From: Oegoconia quadripuncta
Lineage: Eukaryota; Arthropoda; Insecta; Lepidoptera; Autostichidae
Reading direction: 5' to 3'
DNA: 64,000 nucleotides
Assembly: GCA_949316235.1 (NCBI GenBank)
Contig: OX438742.1
Coordinates: 10,172,815-10,236,814 of the forward strand
A model generated the notes under the pieces. That model ran no database searches. It saw only the letters and a list, made by a program, of their open reading frames with translations, and had not been told where the DNA came from. The translations under genes were made by a program, and so were the position numbers. Of this stretch, positions 24,001 to 36,000 are shown in pieces (position 1 is the first letter of the stretch; every line of letters begins with the position of its first letter).

Positions 24001-27000
24001 GGCGCGTCGAACAGCTTGTCGAGCGGCATGCCGTCTATTAGCTCAGTGGTTATCACTTCTTTGGAACTCAACTCGTCTGGGGAATTAATTTAGTTATGAA
24101 AGCGCCGTCGTCTATTCTGTTCCAAATAACTATTGCTGACTGCACGGAACCACAGAATTAATATACTACTAACGTAACGGAACAGAGAAATGGAAGTACA
24201 TATAATACAAACCAATAACGTCGGGTACGAAATACTCTGGGTATGGCTCGAGCAGTCTTTTAAACCGCCGCGTGCACTCGGCTTCCCGGATGTAGTCCAC
24301 CTCCCACGCTAGCTCCTTCTTCGCCACCTCCACAATGTTGTCTATGAACATGCCTTTCGGGAAAACGTTCCATACCTGGAGGGAAATTTACTGTTAATAG
24401 CAGGTATTTAGAGTTAATTTTGCAATGAACAGACAGACACGGATAGCAACTTTGTTAAAATTGCCAATTTACTTCAAATAATAATAATAAATAAATATCC
24501 TTTGACATACATACAGCGCCATTTAGTTCCACACTAAGCAACTAGGCTGGGACAATCGGTGGTCCACTTGACCCGCTTTGTGGAAAATTTGCCTTTACGA
24601 CGTTAACTGGTGGTAGTGTGTCGTACTAGGCCGATATCGGTATAATATTTCGCTTATGAGACAGGCATTGTTTAGCTGGTTGGTATGTAAAGCCCACTCC
24701 AAGGGTATTGTTTGAACAAAATAATTTATTCACCTTTAACACACCAAAAAGGTTGTCAATATCACTGTTGATGCCCTTGGCCACTCCTGGATACTGCACT
24801 TTCACAGCGACCTCGGTTCCATTGTGAAGCACCGCCACGTGGACCTGACCTGTAAGTATTATAATTTACATAGAATAACGCAGTAAAGTTTCAGCCTAAA
24901 ATAAAACTAATTTATTGCCTGTGCATTATTTTCATCATTCATTAATAAATAATAATAAATATCCTTAAACATACACACAGCGCCATCTAGTTCCACAGTA
25001 AGCATCTATAGGCTTGTGTTGTGGATACCAGATGGTTGATTTTTCTTTGTAAATAAATACTTATTATAAATGACAACATCCATAATTCGGGTACACATGT
25101 CTGTATTCATCACACAAACATATACCCCTAGCGGGATTCGAACCCGCGACCAATTGGTATAGTGGTCAGAGTTTCTAATTATATCCTGAGCTAATTTAAG
25201 CAATTTCCTCATTGTTATAGAAGATATTACGCACGCTGTGACATCAGCTGCTATACTTTATGAGCAAATTCTCTGTCCTCCATGCAAGCAAGTCCGGCAG
25301 ATAGACATGCAAATAGTGGAACGCATCGCTACTTGGCACAGTAGCCCTGCAGATGAGTAGCATTTGAAAAAAGACAAAGTTTTTACTTGGTACTATTTCA
25401 ATTACATGCTAATGTAACTGCGGCATTAAAACGTTTTTCCAAATTCGAAATCAAGTGCCGTTCCGAGTCTATTTGGCCTTGTGGATTCATCGGTGTCTCG
25501 CTAGAATTAACCATAAATAGATTAAGTCAGTAAGGGGTATGATGGGACTGGCGTATACACTTTGTATAAAACTCCCTAAAACAAAACTAGAAAAGAAAAA
25601 AATAAAGCTTTTTTTACAATCAGGATCAGTTGCACGCCAACGACAATGTCTTTCAGCTGAAATATTAAATTCAATTTTATTTGATATTAAATATAACACT
25701 AGTGTAAGGACCAACACATTACATAATATGTTAATGCATTAAATAATAAATATTAGTTTAAAATTATAAGGTGCTTTATTATTATTATTGCATTATGCTA
25801 GTTCCTCTTGCATTCGCCTCATGTCACTTGCTGGCAGTCCTTATCAAATGCTCATTCCCTGTCATACTGTGGCTTTGCCGATAGCAAGGAGCTGAACTGA
25901 GCAAAGTGAGAATATGTTTATACTAAAGTATACAAAAATAAACAGGATCGAACATACCGATAGATGCAGCAGCGAAGGGTTTTTCTTCAAAATGTTGCAC
26001 CTTCGACCGCCAGTCAGTGCCAAGTTGTGCGCTCATCACTTGCTCCACCTGCCACGAGGGCATGAAATCCGCCGATTGCCGCACACGCTCGAAGATCCTC
26101 TGCAGCTCCGGTGAGATCATGGTGTCGTCTTGGATGCTTAAGAGCTGGCCCAGCTTAAGGGCAGCACCTGGCCACATAAATACAGATCAGCAATATTGTT
26201 CTTATTCTACCTAGTAGGAGTTGGTGAAATATACTAAGCTGTAAACTAAGATGGTTTAAACATTTTTTAAGCTCATCATGGCCATATTCTTATGTACACA
26301 CTATACTTATGTAACACTATGTTCAAAATCTTCAAAAGCTGTCTGTGAAAGGACAGTTCCAAGGGAAATTGTAAGGCTCCAAAATGCAGTCATGCAAGAG
26401 GCAAAGAAGTATAAACTTATTAAGCTATTTCTGCTGAATAAAGACTGAATTAAATTCATTTAGACCAATTACCCTCTTCCCGTCCAAAAGCTAAAGATTT
26501 CGATGCAAAATCATGCACAATGCCGCTAGCATTTCATTAAACCACCTATTGGCAACTCAATCCTAGATATTCAGGACAATAAGCATCCAAGACCTGAATG
26601 TTGCTTATCCTAGTTTAATCTAAACTAACCTCTAACTTTACACAATGTATCGACAATCCTTTCTGCATTGGCAGGTGACATGAAGCTATTGTTGGATTCA
26701 TCAACGCGACCCGTCACAGACTGTATAGTGTTGCGTGCGTACTGGGCCACAGTGCCCACACCCAGACCGGCGGCGAGTGTCCCAAATGAAAACATCCGAC
26801 TGATACGAGATGCTGGGACCACACGGGCTTTGGAATTTTCACTGAGCTGAAATGTTTTGCGTAAAATGGTGATTTTTCTATTTGCAACATTGAAAAAAAA
26901 ATTTGCTCCTAAACATTATACAGGGCATTGGCAGTGGTGTTATTTTATAGGAAATTGTTCCATAAACCAGTTTAATCTTCATCATATATGGAAACATTGA

Positions 27001-27778
27001 AGCCGAACCAATAAAAGCCATAGTAAACAAAACATTGTGTAAATATGTAATGGACATGTAACATCTTTCACAAGGAGTCAATGTAGATAAGTCTCTATCT
27101 ACATTGAAAATTAGAAATATTAACATACTTTTTTATGAGCAAAAGGAATTAAAAAGAAATGAGAATTCATTAATTAAAATTCACCAACTAAAAAATTTTA
27201 CACATACTTACAGACACTCTAATTTTCTTTTTAGCGACAGGTTTAGGTATTGAACTTTTAGTAGCCTGGTTACTGCTACTAGGAGTACTGCTTGAAGTGC
27301 TACTTTCAGCAGGCGTTTTTGGTTGAGACGGTTTCACCTTATCCTGTGTTGTTGCTTCAGAGAGAACCTTTTCCAAGGGTAAAACAATCTCTGATGCAGG
27401 TGGCACAGGTGTGTTATCAGTCCTCTTTAGAGTTTCAAATGTTCTATTAAATTCTCTGTTCAATTCATCTATTTCGTCACTCAGGGATGGGTTCATCTCG
27501 ACTCTTCGGTCTAGTTCGACATTGAAATTAGGTAAATTCATTACAGCATAATGTCTAAGTCCATATGCAACCACAAGTGCTCTTTCATATAGATCTTTGG
27601 GAATGTCGGGGGTTGGTTTAAAAGCTGTAAATGGGTTAGTAGCACAAGTTTGCGCGAACAACTTGATGCTAGAGTTATTCCATATTAGTCTAGAGTTCTC
27701 TTGCTGAATTTTGATTCCAGCCTCAGCCACAAGTCGCAACCCCCGAACAATACCTATCAAGTCATTAATATGCGACAT
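21045..27778 (-). CDS. COQ8: COQ8 / ADCK3-ADCK4 atypical kinase, complete in 8 coding exons
   Basis: This UbiB-family atypical kinase/ATPase acts at the matrix face of the inner mitochondrial membrane and supports coenzyme Q biosynthesis (family knowledge). Coding exons, 5' to 3': 27212-27778, 26630-26846, 25958-26167, 24734-24849, 24213-24375, 23874-24076, 22125-22277, 21045-21332. They join in frame to 638 codons, and all introns are GT-AG. Signatures seen: KxGQ (KLGQ, residues 266-269); alanine-rich nucleotide loop FAAASIG (326-332); catalytic Lys348 in VAVKVQYPG; ExD Glu395/Asp397; TDPNWANF with Asp478 and Asn483; and DFGATREY with Asp497. Residues 1-189 form the N-terminal extension: a helical start ([17 protein letters not shown]) and a Ser/Thr/Pro linker near 160-182. 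The ATG at 27776-27778 follows TTTCAG|GCC, so at least one noncoding exon lies upstream. The donor after 22125 is GTGGGA, weaker than the others. SINEs sit in the introns; no exon is damaged. Confidence 0.95.
22655..22880 (+). repeat. SINE (family C) copy inside a COQ8 intron
   Basis: ACTAGCTACGACCATCC, GAGATAGGATAGCCAATCCC and ACCTCTGTCATCGTAAGATC ... GAGGTCAAGCGTAATACCCC follow the order of the copy at 17375-17637. It lies in the intron between the exons ending at 23874 and starting at 22277. Its orientation is opposite to the gene. Confidence 0.55.
24491..24562 (-). repeat. SINE (family A) 3' fragment in a COQ8 intron
   Basis: ATACAGCGCCATTTAGTTCC and CTAAGCAACTAGGCTGG are the minus-strand versions of the family A tail (GATGGCGCTGTGTATG, AAGCTTGTAGTTGCTTA). 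Confidence 0.6.
24966..25185 (-). repeat. SINE (family A), nearly full length, in a COQ8 intron
   Basis: Read on the minus strand it contains the pol III B-box GGTTCGAATCC-type core (GCGGGTTCGAATCCCGCTAG near 25133-25153), then TGATGAATACAGACATGTG, GAATTATGGATGTTG, CAACCATCTGGTATCC and AGATGGCGCTGTGTGTATG. It has the same orientation as COQ8. Confidence 0.75.
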
Positions 27779-27784
27779 GGCCTG

Positions 27785-28480
27785 AAATACAAGTTAGTAA
27801 TTTACATTTATATGTATATTACATTATGATACAAAAATCCTATGGAACCCATAAAATTTGCTCAAACGTGATTGTCAGTATCAAAGAACGAATTTATTGA
27901 TGCATAGCCTTTGTGATGTCAGTCTTATTAGCTTTATGTTAGCAGAGATAGGTAGAATGATATTATTAATGGAATAGGTAAGTACCATGAACCCAAGTTT
28001 GCCCAGCCACTTTTGAACTCTAATGGGTTATGTATGATGCTCAAAGTGGTCAGGCAGACCCACAAATTCCTTTCTGTACATGCAACTACATTGCGTGGGT
28101 CTAATAACCAGAAGTTGGAGCTCAAGGCTACTATGATATAAGTAATGTAAAAATTGCACACAGTTATCTATTAACTAAAAGACCTAGGTAACGTTACAGC
28201 ACAAATTGGTTTCAAATAATGGGGAGAATTAAAACATTATTTTGTATAAACCAATGGATTCTGGAATTAATCATTGTTGCAGGATTGATATGAGCACTTT
28301 TATATGGAAAATACGATTAAAAAGAATACCTGTAGTTTGCAGTACAAAACTTTTTAACTGTAGTTTTTTAATTGTTAGTTCTTAGCCGCGCTGTTACCTA
28401 TTGTACTTCAATTCAATTCTTTTAAGTAAATAAATCTTTTAAAAATCATGGATTAGCCATGACATCCCTACAATATAGTT
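27785..28480. other. COQ8 5' flank/upstream intron, no feature resolved
   Basis: The noncoding first exon and promoter of COQ8 must lie upstream of 27781 on the minus strand. I could not place them. Confidence 0.35.
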
Positions 28481-28481
28481 T

Positions 28482-28910
28482 GCGACGATGACAATTTTTT
28501 TTTTTTTTTTTTTGGTTTCATTCTCTCCTTTAGGAGAAGGCAAAGGGATCTAGCCCATAACAGCCATGTCTTATTTCTCTTATTTCTTCAGTTTGTAAGT
28601 CAGTCTCAGTCAAAACAAGTAATTCGTCGTATACTTGGCGTATACAGAGTCTAGTCACGGTCAAGTCATTCTTCAGTAAAGTGGCAGAATGCTTTACAAA
28701 AGATTTTGGCGGCTTCTTGTGGGAACCCGAAAGCTCCGTTACGCACTTTAATTTACACCTCCCTTCACTTGTACACTATCACTAACGTTTGCTGCACAAT
28801 ACTCTGCCATTATTAAGCTTCAAAAGTTAGAATGCACAAATTATAAGAATTATAAAGAAAATTGCTACTTCACTCGCCGAGTTCCCGCCAAAAAGCCGCG
28901 ACGATGACAA
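28482..28910 (-). mobile_element. Poly(A) retro-insertion with 13-bp target-site duplication
   Basis: GCGACGATGACAA occurs at 28482-28494 and again at 28898-28910. Between them is a minus-strand insert whose 3' end is a run of about 20 A (poly-T at about 28495-28514 on the plus strand). That is the signature of LINE-mediated insertion. Read 5' to 3' on the minus strand, the insert starts CGGCTTTTTGGCGGGAACTC. It has an ATG frame (MAEYCAANVSDSVQVKGGVN, stop), then a frame of about 85 codons (KCVTELSGSHKKPPKSFVKH and onward to HGCYGLDPFAFS, stop) and an A-tail. It could be a truncated processed pseudogene or an unfamiliar SINE-like element. Confidence 0.65.
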
Positions 28911-29949
28911 ACCTCATTCAGTTACAATTTTTTTTTTCGCCTTGGTTACGAGACCGTTGAGCCATGTCTTTATTTCAGGGTTTTCACATTTAAAAATTTT
29001 TCCGATGTTGTTTTTACTGACTCATTTAACCCTTTATTGCATAGGGCGTCTCACATAAAGTAACACAAAGTACATACAACAACAACAAACAAAGTCACAT
29101 AAAGTAGGCTTCGATTTAAATTTTTATTGAATAATTTTGCTAGCATCTCTCGTAAAGGAGACCGCAAACGATTTTTTCTGCGATAATGAAATATACCTAA
29201 TTCATTTTCACTATTATTATTCGCTAAGCTAAACGTAAAACGGATAAAAAATACCACATCACACATTTCGCGATTAATTTAACCTTCTCAATTTATTAAA
29301 AGAAACGTATATATTGGCATCTCCAAGATGCCTCCAAGATATACGACGTGACGGCACCACTCCAAAACTGGTTTTAGTTTATTTGGTGTACATCCGAATT
29401 GACACCACTAACTTCGTTAATTAACGATTAACGGATTAATGCCCAGCCAAGCCCGTCTTCACTTATTTTATGTTCTCATTTCGCTTAGACCTTTAATATT
29501 TTCTGATAATCCCATGCATGTGTCTGGCCAAATAAATAGACGATGCGTTATGGATCATTTCAAACAATTAAAACCATTGTACTCAATATAAATTTAAAAA
29601 CATGTAATGAGCAAATTACATGGCTAAATACATAGAAATATGTGCGATTGTTGTCCTAGTAATGTATAAACATTGTACATAGTAATGTACAATGCTCAAT
29701 AGCTCTTTATTGATATTTAGTATGTAAAAAGTTTCAGGAACTTTTCATACAGTTACAATACTGAAAATAAAATCGTAGAAACTCCTATGTCAATTGGAAT
29801 ATAAAACTTCAATTAGAATATTTTGATATGAACTTTTAGCTAGGCGTTATTATAAAATAAAATAAGGTAAAAAAAAAGATTTTGAAAATCACCCTACACA
29901 TACATATTACACGCACTGACTAAACAAGCATTAGGTCGACGTCAACAAA
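28911..29949. other. No gene seen
   Basis: AT-rich intergenic DNA with short frames only. Confidence 0.4.
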
Positions 29950-29957
29950 ACAACAAC

Positions 29958-30965
29958 CAGAGATGTACAAAATACCCTGTACAAAGTATCTGTAATACAA
30001 AATGCAAGATACTTTTAAATAAAGTATTTCAGATACCAGATACAAAATACTTTCGAGAATAGTATCTGAAATACTAAATACCAAATACGTATCTTCTAAA
30101 TACTTCTTAAGATACAAATACTTTTGTAAGAAAACAAGATTTTATTTTAATGAATTCTAAGTTTATTTTTCTTAATTGACATAACACGAGCATAACACGA
30201 TAACATAACACACACGTTACATAACATAACACGATTTATTCGTAAATAACTTAATGTTATTTACGTATGTAAATAACTTAACATTAAGTTGACGACCTGT
30301 TTGGTGTAGTGGTTAGCAACTCTGACCACTATACCAAAAGATTGCGGGTTCGAATCCCGCTAGGGGCATATGTTTGTGTGATGAATACGGACATGTGTAC
30401 CCGAGTTATGGATGTTTTCATTTATAATAAGTATTTATTTACACAAAAAATGTATTTATGTAGTATATCAACCATCTGGTATCCACAACACAAGCTTGTA
30501 GTTGCTTAATGTGGAACTAGATGGCGCTGTGTGTATGTCTAAGGATATTTATTTATTTATTATTTATTTATATACAAAAAGGCGGTCATCTTCTCAAATG
30601 AAATTACATTTCAGTTTTTTTTTTTTTAATTGTTTGGCTCGCACGACTTGTGCATTTGCCACATCTTGTATAGATACAGGCCAGTGCAGTGCAAAGAAAG
30701 AGTCGCCATCTACCAATGTGATGTTGGACTAATAATGACATGCTCAATTTTACGCATTTATTTTATATATTTCTACTAATATATTACTAAAAGTATTTTA
30801 TCAGAAAAAGTATTTATAAAATACTAAGATACCAAACAAAATATATTTAAATACAAGATACAAAATGATTTTTTAAAAAGTATTTTAGATACAAAATGAA
30901 AATACGTATCTTGCATCTTGTATCTGTATTTCAGATACTTGTATCTTAGATAAGTCACACCTCTG
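29958..30965. mobile_element. Non-autonomous hAT element with 8-bp target duplication
   Basis: The insertion is flanked by ACAACAAC at 29950-29957 and 30966-30973, an exact 8-bp target duplication as expected for hAT transposons. The left end begins CAGAGATGTACAAAATAC and the right end, inverted, begins CAGAGGTGTGACTTATC. Both subterminal regions are dense in short AAGATAC / GTATCT / AAATAC words, the kind of repeated motif that hAT transposases often bind. There is no transposase frame. A SINE (30298-30545) is inserted inside, so the original element was about 750 bp. Confidence 0.8.
30298..30545 (+). repeat. tRNA-derived SINE (family A), near full length, nested in hAT element
   Basis: A pol III A-box-like TGGTGTAGTGGTTAGCAACT lies at about 30302 and a B-box (GGTTCGAATCC) at 30348-30358. 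The head resembles a tRNA up to CCCGCTAGGGGCA. The body (GATGAATACGGACATGTG, GAGTTATGGATG, CAACCATCTGGTATCC) and tail (ATGGCGCTGTGTGTATG) follow, then an A/T-rich (ATTT)n end. It is the best copy of the family in the window and is not a true tRNA gene, because the anticodon arm is not conserved. Confidence 0.75.
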
Positions 30966-30973
30966 ACAACAAC

Positions 30974-32280
30974 TATCACATTTATTTATAATGTGGGTAC
31001 ATGCATATTTGAAAATGGTAAACATAACGTAAACATAACGTAACTGCTTACACCTTTGGGAAACAAGCGCGTGACGTATATTTTTGTATGATTATATTAA
31101 TAAATGAATTTATTTGAGCTTACGCATCCTTAAAAGTAGATTTCTTGCACACATTTGAAAACCGAACATCATAATGAACACTAAACTGCATGCAAAAAAC
31201 TAGAAAAGAGAATTGAAATCTTTAAATTTTTTGATTAGTTCACGAAAGGTCTAGGGAAATAATAAATATGTCATAATTAATGAATCGATATTTAATTATT
31301 ATCAGCTAGTGAGAAATTTCTATACATGCTAAGGGCAGTTGTTCACCCATATCATTTCATATTGTTTTGGTAAAAACCCAAGAAAGTTGCGATAAATTAT
31401 GAAGAGATGATTAAAATCACGGGAGTTATAACGGAAAGCACCGTTTAGGCGGACGCGAACACCGATCGGTGTCCAAAATACTTTTATACCTTCAACAGAC
31501 GCGAACACCGATCGGTGTCGGCGGTACACTCGACTTTCAACTCTCAATTGTAATGGTTATAGAGTTCCAATTCCTTTGGACTGTGTTTGAACTTGTTCTC
31601 TATTAAATTCCGCATCCAATAATGTGCGCCATGTCATGTTAGCTATGATATTTAGTCTGTATTTGCGAAAATATTTTTTTTCTCTGTGGGTGGGAGTATA
31701 GGCATAGAATTCCAACTACTGTTTTTTATTAGAACAGGCTTAGGAACCTGGCCATAGAGCTTTCAATTCTCATAACAATTTATTGAATTACCCGTTTTTT
31801 TAAGAAAAACATGAAATAAATCTGTACTTTCCGTAAAAATACCAATTATATCGTGGATATAGGTATACCTACATATTACAACTCGTAACATTTTTCTGAT
31901 TTTTTGTATTATAGCTGAAGTAGTGTTCTATCATTATATCCATAGATAATATATTCCCGTAGCTATTGCTTTTCACAGATTACAAATACACCCAGTAGAA
32001 GAGTATCTATAAACGTTTAACCGCAGGTATTTTCGAAAATTTGACAGGCGCGTCGAGATACTTGACCCGCGGAAAAGAAAAAAGGAAAGAGAGGACAGAG
32101 AGGATTATGTCCTCCTATTTGTTAGAAAGCCCTTCTTTTTTAATTGTGATCTGGAAACCCTACTAAGGGGGAGTTGGAGTTTTTAGATATATTTTTATTT
32201 TTACTTACATATTTACAACCATAGATATAATATATTTTTTTATGAACACATTAATAGGTACCGTTTTTGAATTTCTTTCG
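30974..32280. other. No gene seen apart from the palindrome pair
   Basis: AT-rich DNA between the hAT element and the transporter-like relic. Confidence 0.35.
31452..31519. repeat. Two copies of a 22-bp unit with a perfect 14-bp palindrome
   Basis: GACGCGAACACCGATCGGTGTC occurs in halves recognisable as GACGCGA plus ACACCGATCGGTGT, at 31452-31473 and at 31498-31519. The period is 46 bp, and ACACCGATCGGTGT is its own reverse complement. Confidence 0.8.
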
Positions 32281-32283
32281 TCG

Positions 32284-32456
32284 AGGCCTATGTCCAGTTG
32301 CTCCACTTTGCTCCACAGACAGACCTGAGTGGGTGGCGCATCGTGTTCCTGTCGGTGGCGGCGCTGTGCGTGCTCTCTACCTATATCGATAAGGTGCTGG
32401 AATTATTTGTTGTTAAGTGTGACAAAATGGCTGCTAGCAGAAATATCGATTTTTAG
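32284..32456 (+). pseudogene. Exon-like relic resembling an MFS transporter (SLC17-like)
   Basis: A GC-rich open stretch reads EAYVQLLHFAPQTDLSGWRI and then VFLSVAALCVLSTYIDK before drifting into AT-rich sequence and a TAG at 32454-32456. A GW-x-VF-hydrophobic run of this shape is seen near the C-terminal helices of SLC17-type transporters. CTCCACAG at about 32312-32319 could be an acceptor. No neighbouring exon was found, so it is a relic, a misplaced exon duplicate, or a chance resemblance. Confidence 0.3.
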
Positions 32457-32975
32457 TCCTAATCAGAGTTGCGCCGACCCCCAGCAATGCACGCGAGCAA
32501 AACCTATGAAGCTCCTACATCGACATGATTTTTATTTTTTATTTTTACTGAAATATGTTTTAATCAAATTGTAATAATAACAAGGTCGGTGGCGTCGTTC
32601 AACATTTGAATTGGCCACCCTCCACCCTGCGTTTACATCACAATCAATCAACCCCCCCTAAATTTTTATTATTTTTTGATTATAGCAACACAGCTTGCTT
32701 AGCGGCACCTTGTAACGCGTGAAATTTGTCGTTTTGCTCCTGTATTTTCTCAACAGTTAACATATTTAGCTGTATATTCGTTTAATACAGTTTTATCTTT
32801 CGTAAAATTTCTTGAAACCGGTGCAAAAGTGATAATTTGCAAGTTCTTGAACCTCCCTCCAACCAAGCTTTCTGACATTTTATCTGAAGTTGAAGACGCC
32901 ATGTTTGTCACGTTTTTGCCAGTTGTGAATATATTTAGCCAAAAATTGAAATTGCAGTAGCGTCACCGCATGTAT

Positions 32976-32980
32976 TCAGT
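32976..32980 (+). promoter_or_regulatory. Candidate initiator (TCAGT) for Nup153
   Basis: TCAGT is the arthropod initiator consensus. It lies 26 bases before the putative first ATG at 33006, which would give a very short leader. No TATA box is seen at the usual distance. This is inference only. Confidence 0.3.
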
Positions 32981-33005
32981 GCAAGTGTTGTAGACTTAAT
33001 TCAAA

Positions 33006-36000
33006 ATGAGTATAGTTTTTTCAAAGAACAAGGAGAAGCGGTCGCGTTCATCGTCCAGTGGAGCTAACAATGTAAGTTGTCACCAAATTCCCGCTCTCTG
33101 CGATATCGTAGTTAAAATTCCTAACAATCGCACGGCCACACGCGTAGATACATTATTTTTACTTTTAGGATAGTGGCGCTTTGCGTGGCGAATGATACTA
33201 GTGTTATTACGTACCTACATATGAATGTCATTGTTCAGATATAATTTTTCCTGTACCAAAGAAAATGTGGTCTGCTGCGCAAGTTTTATGCATTTGCGAC
33301 AGAGTTGTCAAAGTCCACGCTGTGGTGGATATTTTGACTTTTGCATGCACATGGAGAATTTGTGCTACTATGGCTTTATGATGATTTTGTCTCTAATACC
33401 ATAAACAACACTTAGGGGGACTGTTCAATGTCTTGTGTTGATTTATGGTCTTTTTAATAACCTGTAATGCAATGGTATATTCCTATATAAGAGGCATTTG
33501 GATTAGCACATTGTAAACCATAAATGTTTAACACAGTTTGGTTGTTTTTGTAAGTATTTAAAAGGTCGATGTTAAATATTTTACATGCGTCCCATACATA
33601 GCTTTGTTTCGAGTTTGACAGTAAAACTTAGCGAGAATAGAATAGGATTCTTGAAAGAATTTTCAGCGTCTGATCAGTCGTTCCAGAGATTATTTCATAC
33701 GAATATACAAATTATTTTACCTATTCAATTACTTTACTTAAATCAGATGGCTGGATGGCCTATGTTCAGCAATGGATGATGTGCCTGATCTCACGATAAA
33801 TCAGATATTTTGCTGATACGTTTCTATGTAAAAACAAAGTTCAAAATAGTTAAATTATTTATCATTTCATACTCAACCATGTTATTTGTTGTTTAATATA
33901 TAATAGCTTTTACGTTAACACCAAATTAGGAAGGGAATAAATTTGCCTTTTTTTTATGCACAACGGGTTGGTACTTGACCTCAATCATGTTAAGTCATGT
34001 TAAGTGAATTTTTTTATATATTAATTTAATCACATGGATCATATTTATCACATGTTCAGTTTATAAATTTTGTGTTACTAAAGTCAGATATTTAATGTTC
34101 GAAATTTCGTAGTCGTATGCATGCTTACTTTAAATAAATAAATATATTGGGTATTACACCAATCATCTAGTCCCAAACTAACAAAAGCTTGCACCATTGA
34201 TATTAGATATACGGATGAACATACATAAATATTTATATAAACATCCATGACTGGAGAAAAAATGTTCATATTCTTCACACAAAAATTTTTCCCTCGAACC
34301 CGCAACCGTTTTTTTAGCTGACAGGGTCACTATCTCTACACCAATTGGTCGTCAGTGAGGTCAGTTCTCAATGTCTTCATCACTAAATAGGAAATATAAT
34401 GACAACCTATGGTTTTATTTTGAATAATACAGAATCAACAGCATCATTATAAAAACTATCACACAAAATCTATAAACCAGTGTACTAGGTTGTAGATATC
34501 TAACGAACTGCAGGGGTTGTAGCAGTTGAGTCTATAACAGAATTTTTGGATAGACATGAAATTTTCCTTTTGTTTCAATGCAAGTTATAGCTAAATTTAT
34601 GAGCCCAGGCTTTGTATGTTTGTAGCTTAATAATAATAGCACCGGTTTTTGGCAACTCTTTGTATTTTGCCAGTCTCAAGTGGGTCATGATGATTGGAAA
34701 CTGTATTTGTATAGATTGACATACACCATTTTGATTTGATTTGAAATAAAAAAGGCTAAGTATGTGATTGCTAGATTCCAACATTGCAAAATTCATCTTT
34801 TTAAATTTAACATCTCAGGAGAACATTTTATTGGTGGTGTAATAAAATAACAGTATGTTATTTCTATGTTATTGTTGATAAAAGCATAGTAGTAAAAGTA
34901 AGGAATTTTTAATCAAACTAAGAAGGATTTATCATTTCATTGTATTTCTCAATTTTTAAAAACGTCTTCAGTGTTGTTGATATATTTGAACTATTTGGTG
35001 TAGATCTGACGATGCACTCCAGATATATAGAGAACGGAACCTCACTAAAGTCAGCATTACGGCACTGACAAGCACAGGACGTCCACCTACAAGGTATAGG
35101 TAGATTGTTATTTTGTTTCGGGATCATAATGATGGAGCCATACTTTGTCCACAAAACGGTCAAGATTCACGACGTTTTGTGGCATTCTAATGCGCGGCAG
35201 CAGACCTATTTGATATTAATTTGATACCTTCAGCCGTTTCTGAGAAAAGAGCCTTCACAAATTAGTCAAACCAACCATCTCTCATGGCCTCATCAACCAT
35301 CATGTTTATATGGGTCGAATTGTTTAGGATGTACATGTTACGTGCAAATGCCTTTTACCCGATAAATTATTTTAATTCTATGTTCTACATTGTCCGTTTT
35401 GCCAATTCTCTTCCTTCTGAGATTTGACGTTACAACGACCGCTGCTTCGCCCCCACAGCGTTACTCCTCTTTTCAACTTCGAATTGAGTTCGTTTTTTTT
35501 TAAAGCTCGCTATTTTCGCTTCCGTCCCAACAAGATCGCCGTGATGTATCGGTCCAGTCCAATCCGGTCTGCGGCGCCGCGTAAGTTATAGTGGGCCTGA
35601 AGGTGCACATGTACAATGTACAGTACAATACTCGCTATGCCACATATCTGATGCTCCAGGAAGATGCTAATACCCGTCACTTTCCCGAAACATCTCGCAT
35701 TTTGCTCTTCTGTCTGCTGAGCGCGCTTGTGTCCAGCATGAGCCCATCACCCTGGCATGCATTACACTCTTGACCTGCAGTCTTCCCTTCACTGTCATGC
35801 AGCAATCCCAGCAGAATTTAGATGAGGAAAAATGAAGGCGATTTCGCTTGCCTATTACTATCCCAATGCGGTGGCGGCATTGCGTTCAACAACCGCCCTA
35901 AACGGTGCTTCGATCAAGATCGTCCGCATACGCCGTCATGTAGACACCTTCGATGTCCATAACTATTTTCTACTGCGTCGGCCCGAGCACGGAGACCTGC

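Noticed and set aside
30298..30372. Possible tRNA gene (A and B boxes present)
   Set aside because: The anticodon arm and acceptor stem do not fold properly, and the sequence runs into a SINE body shared with other copies in the window.
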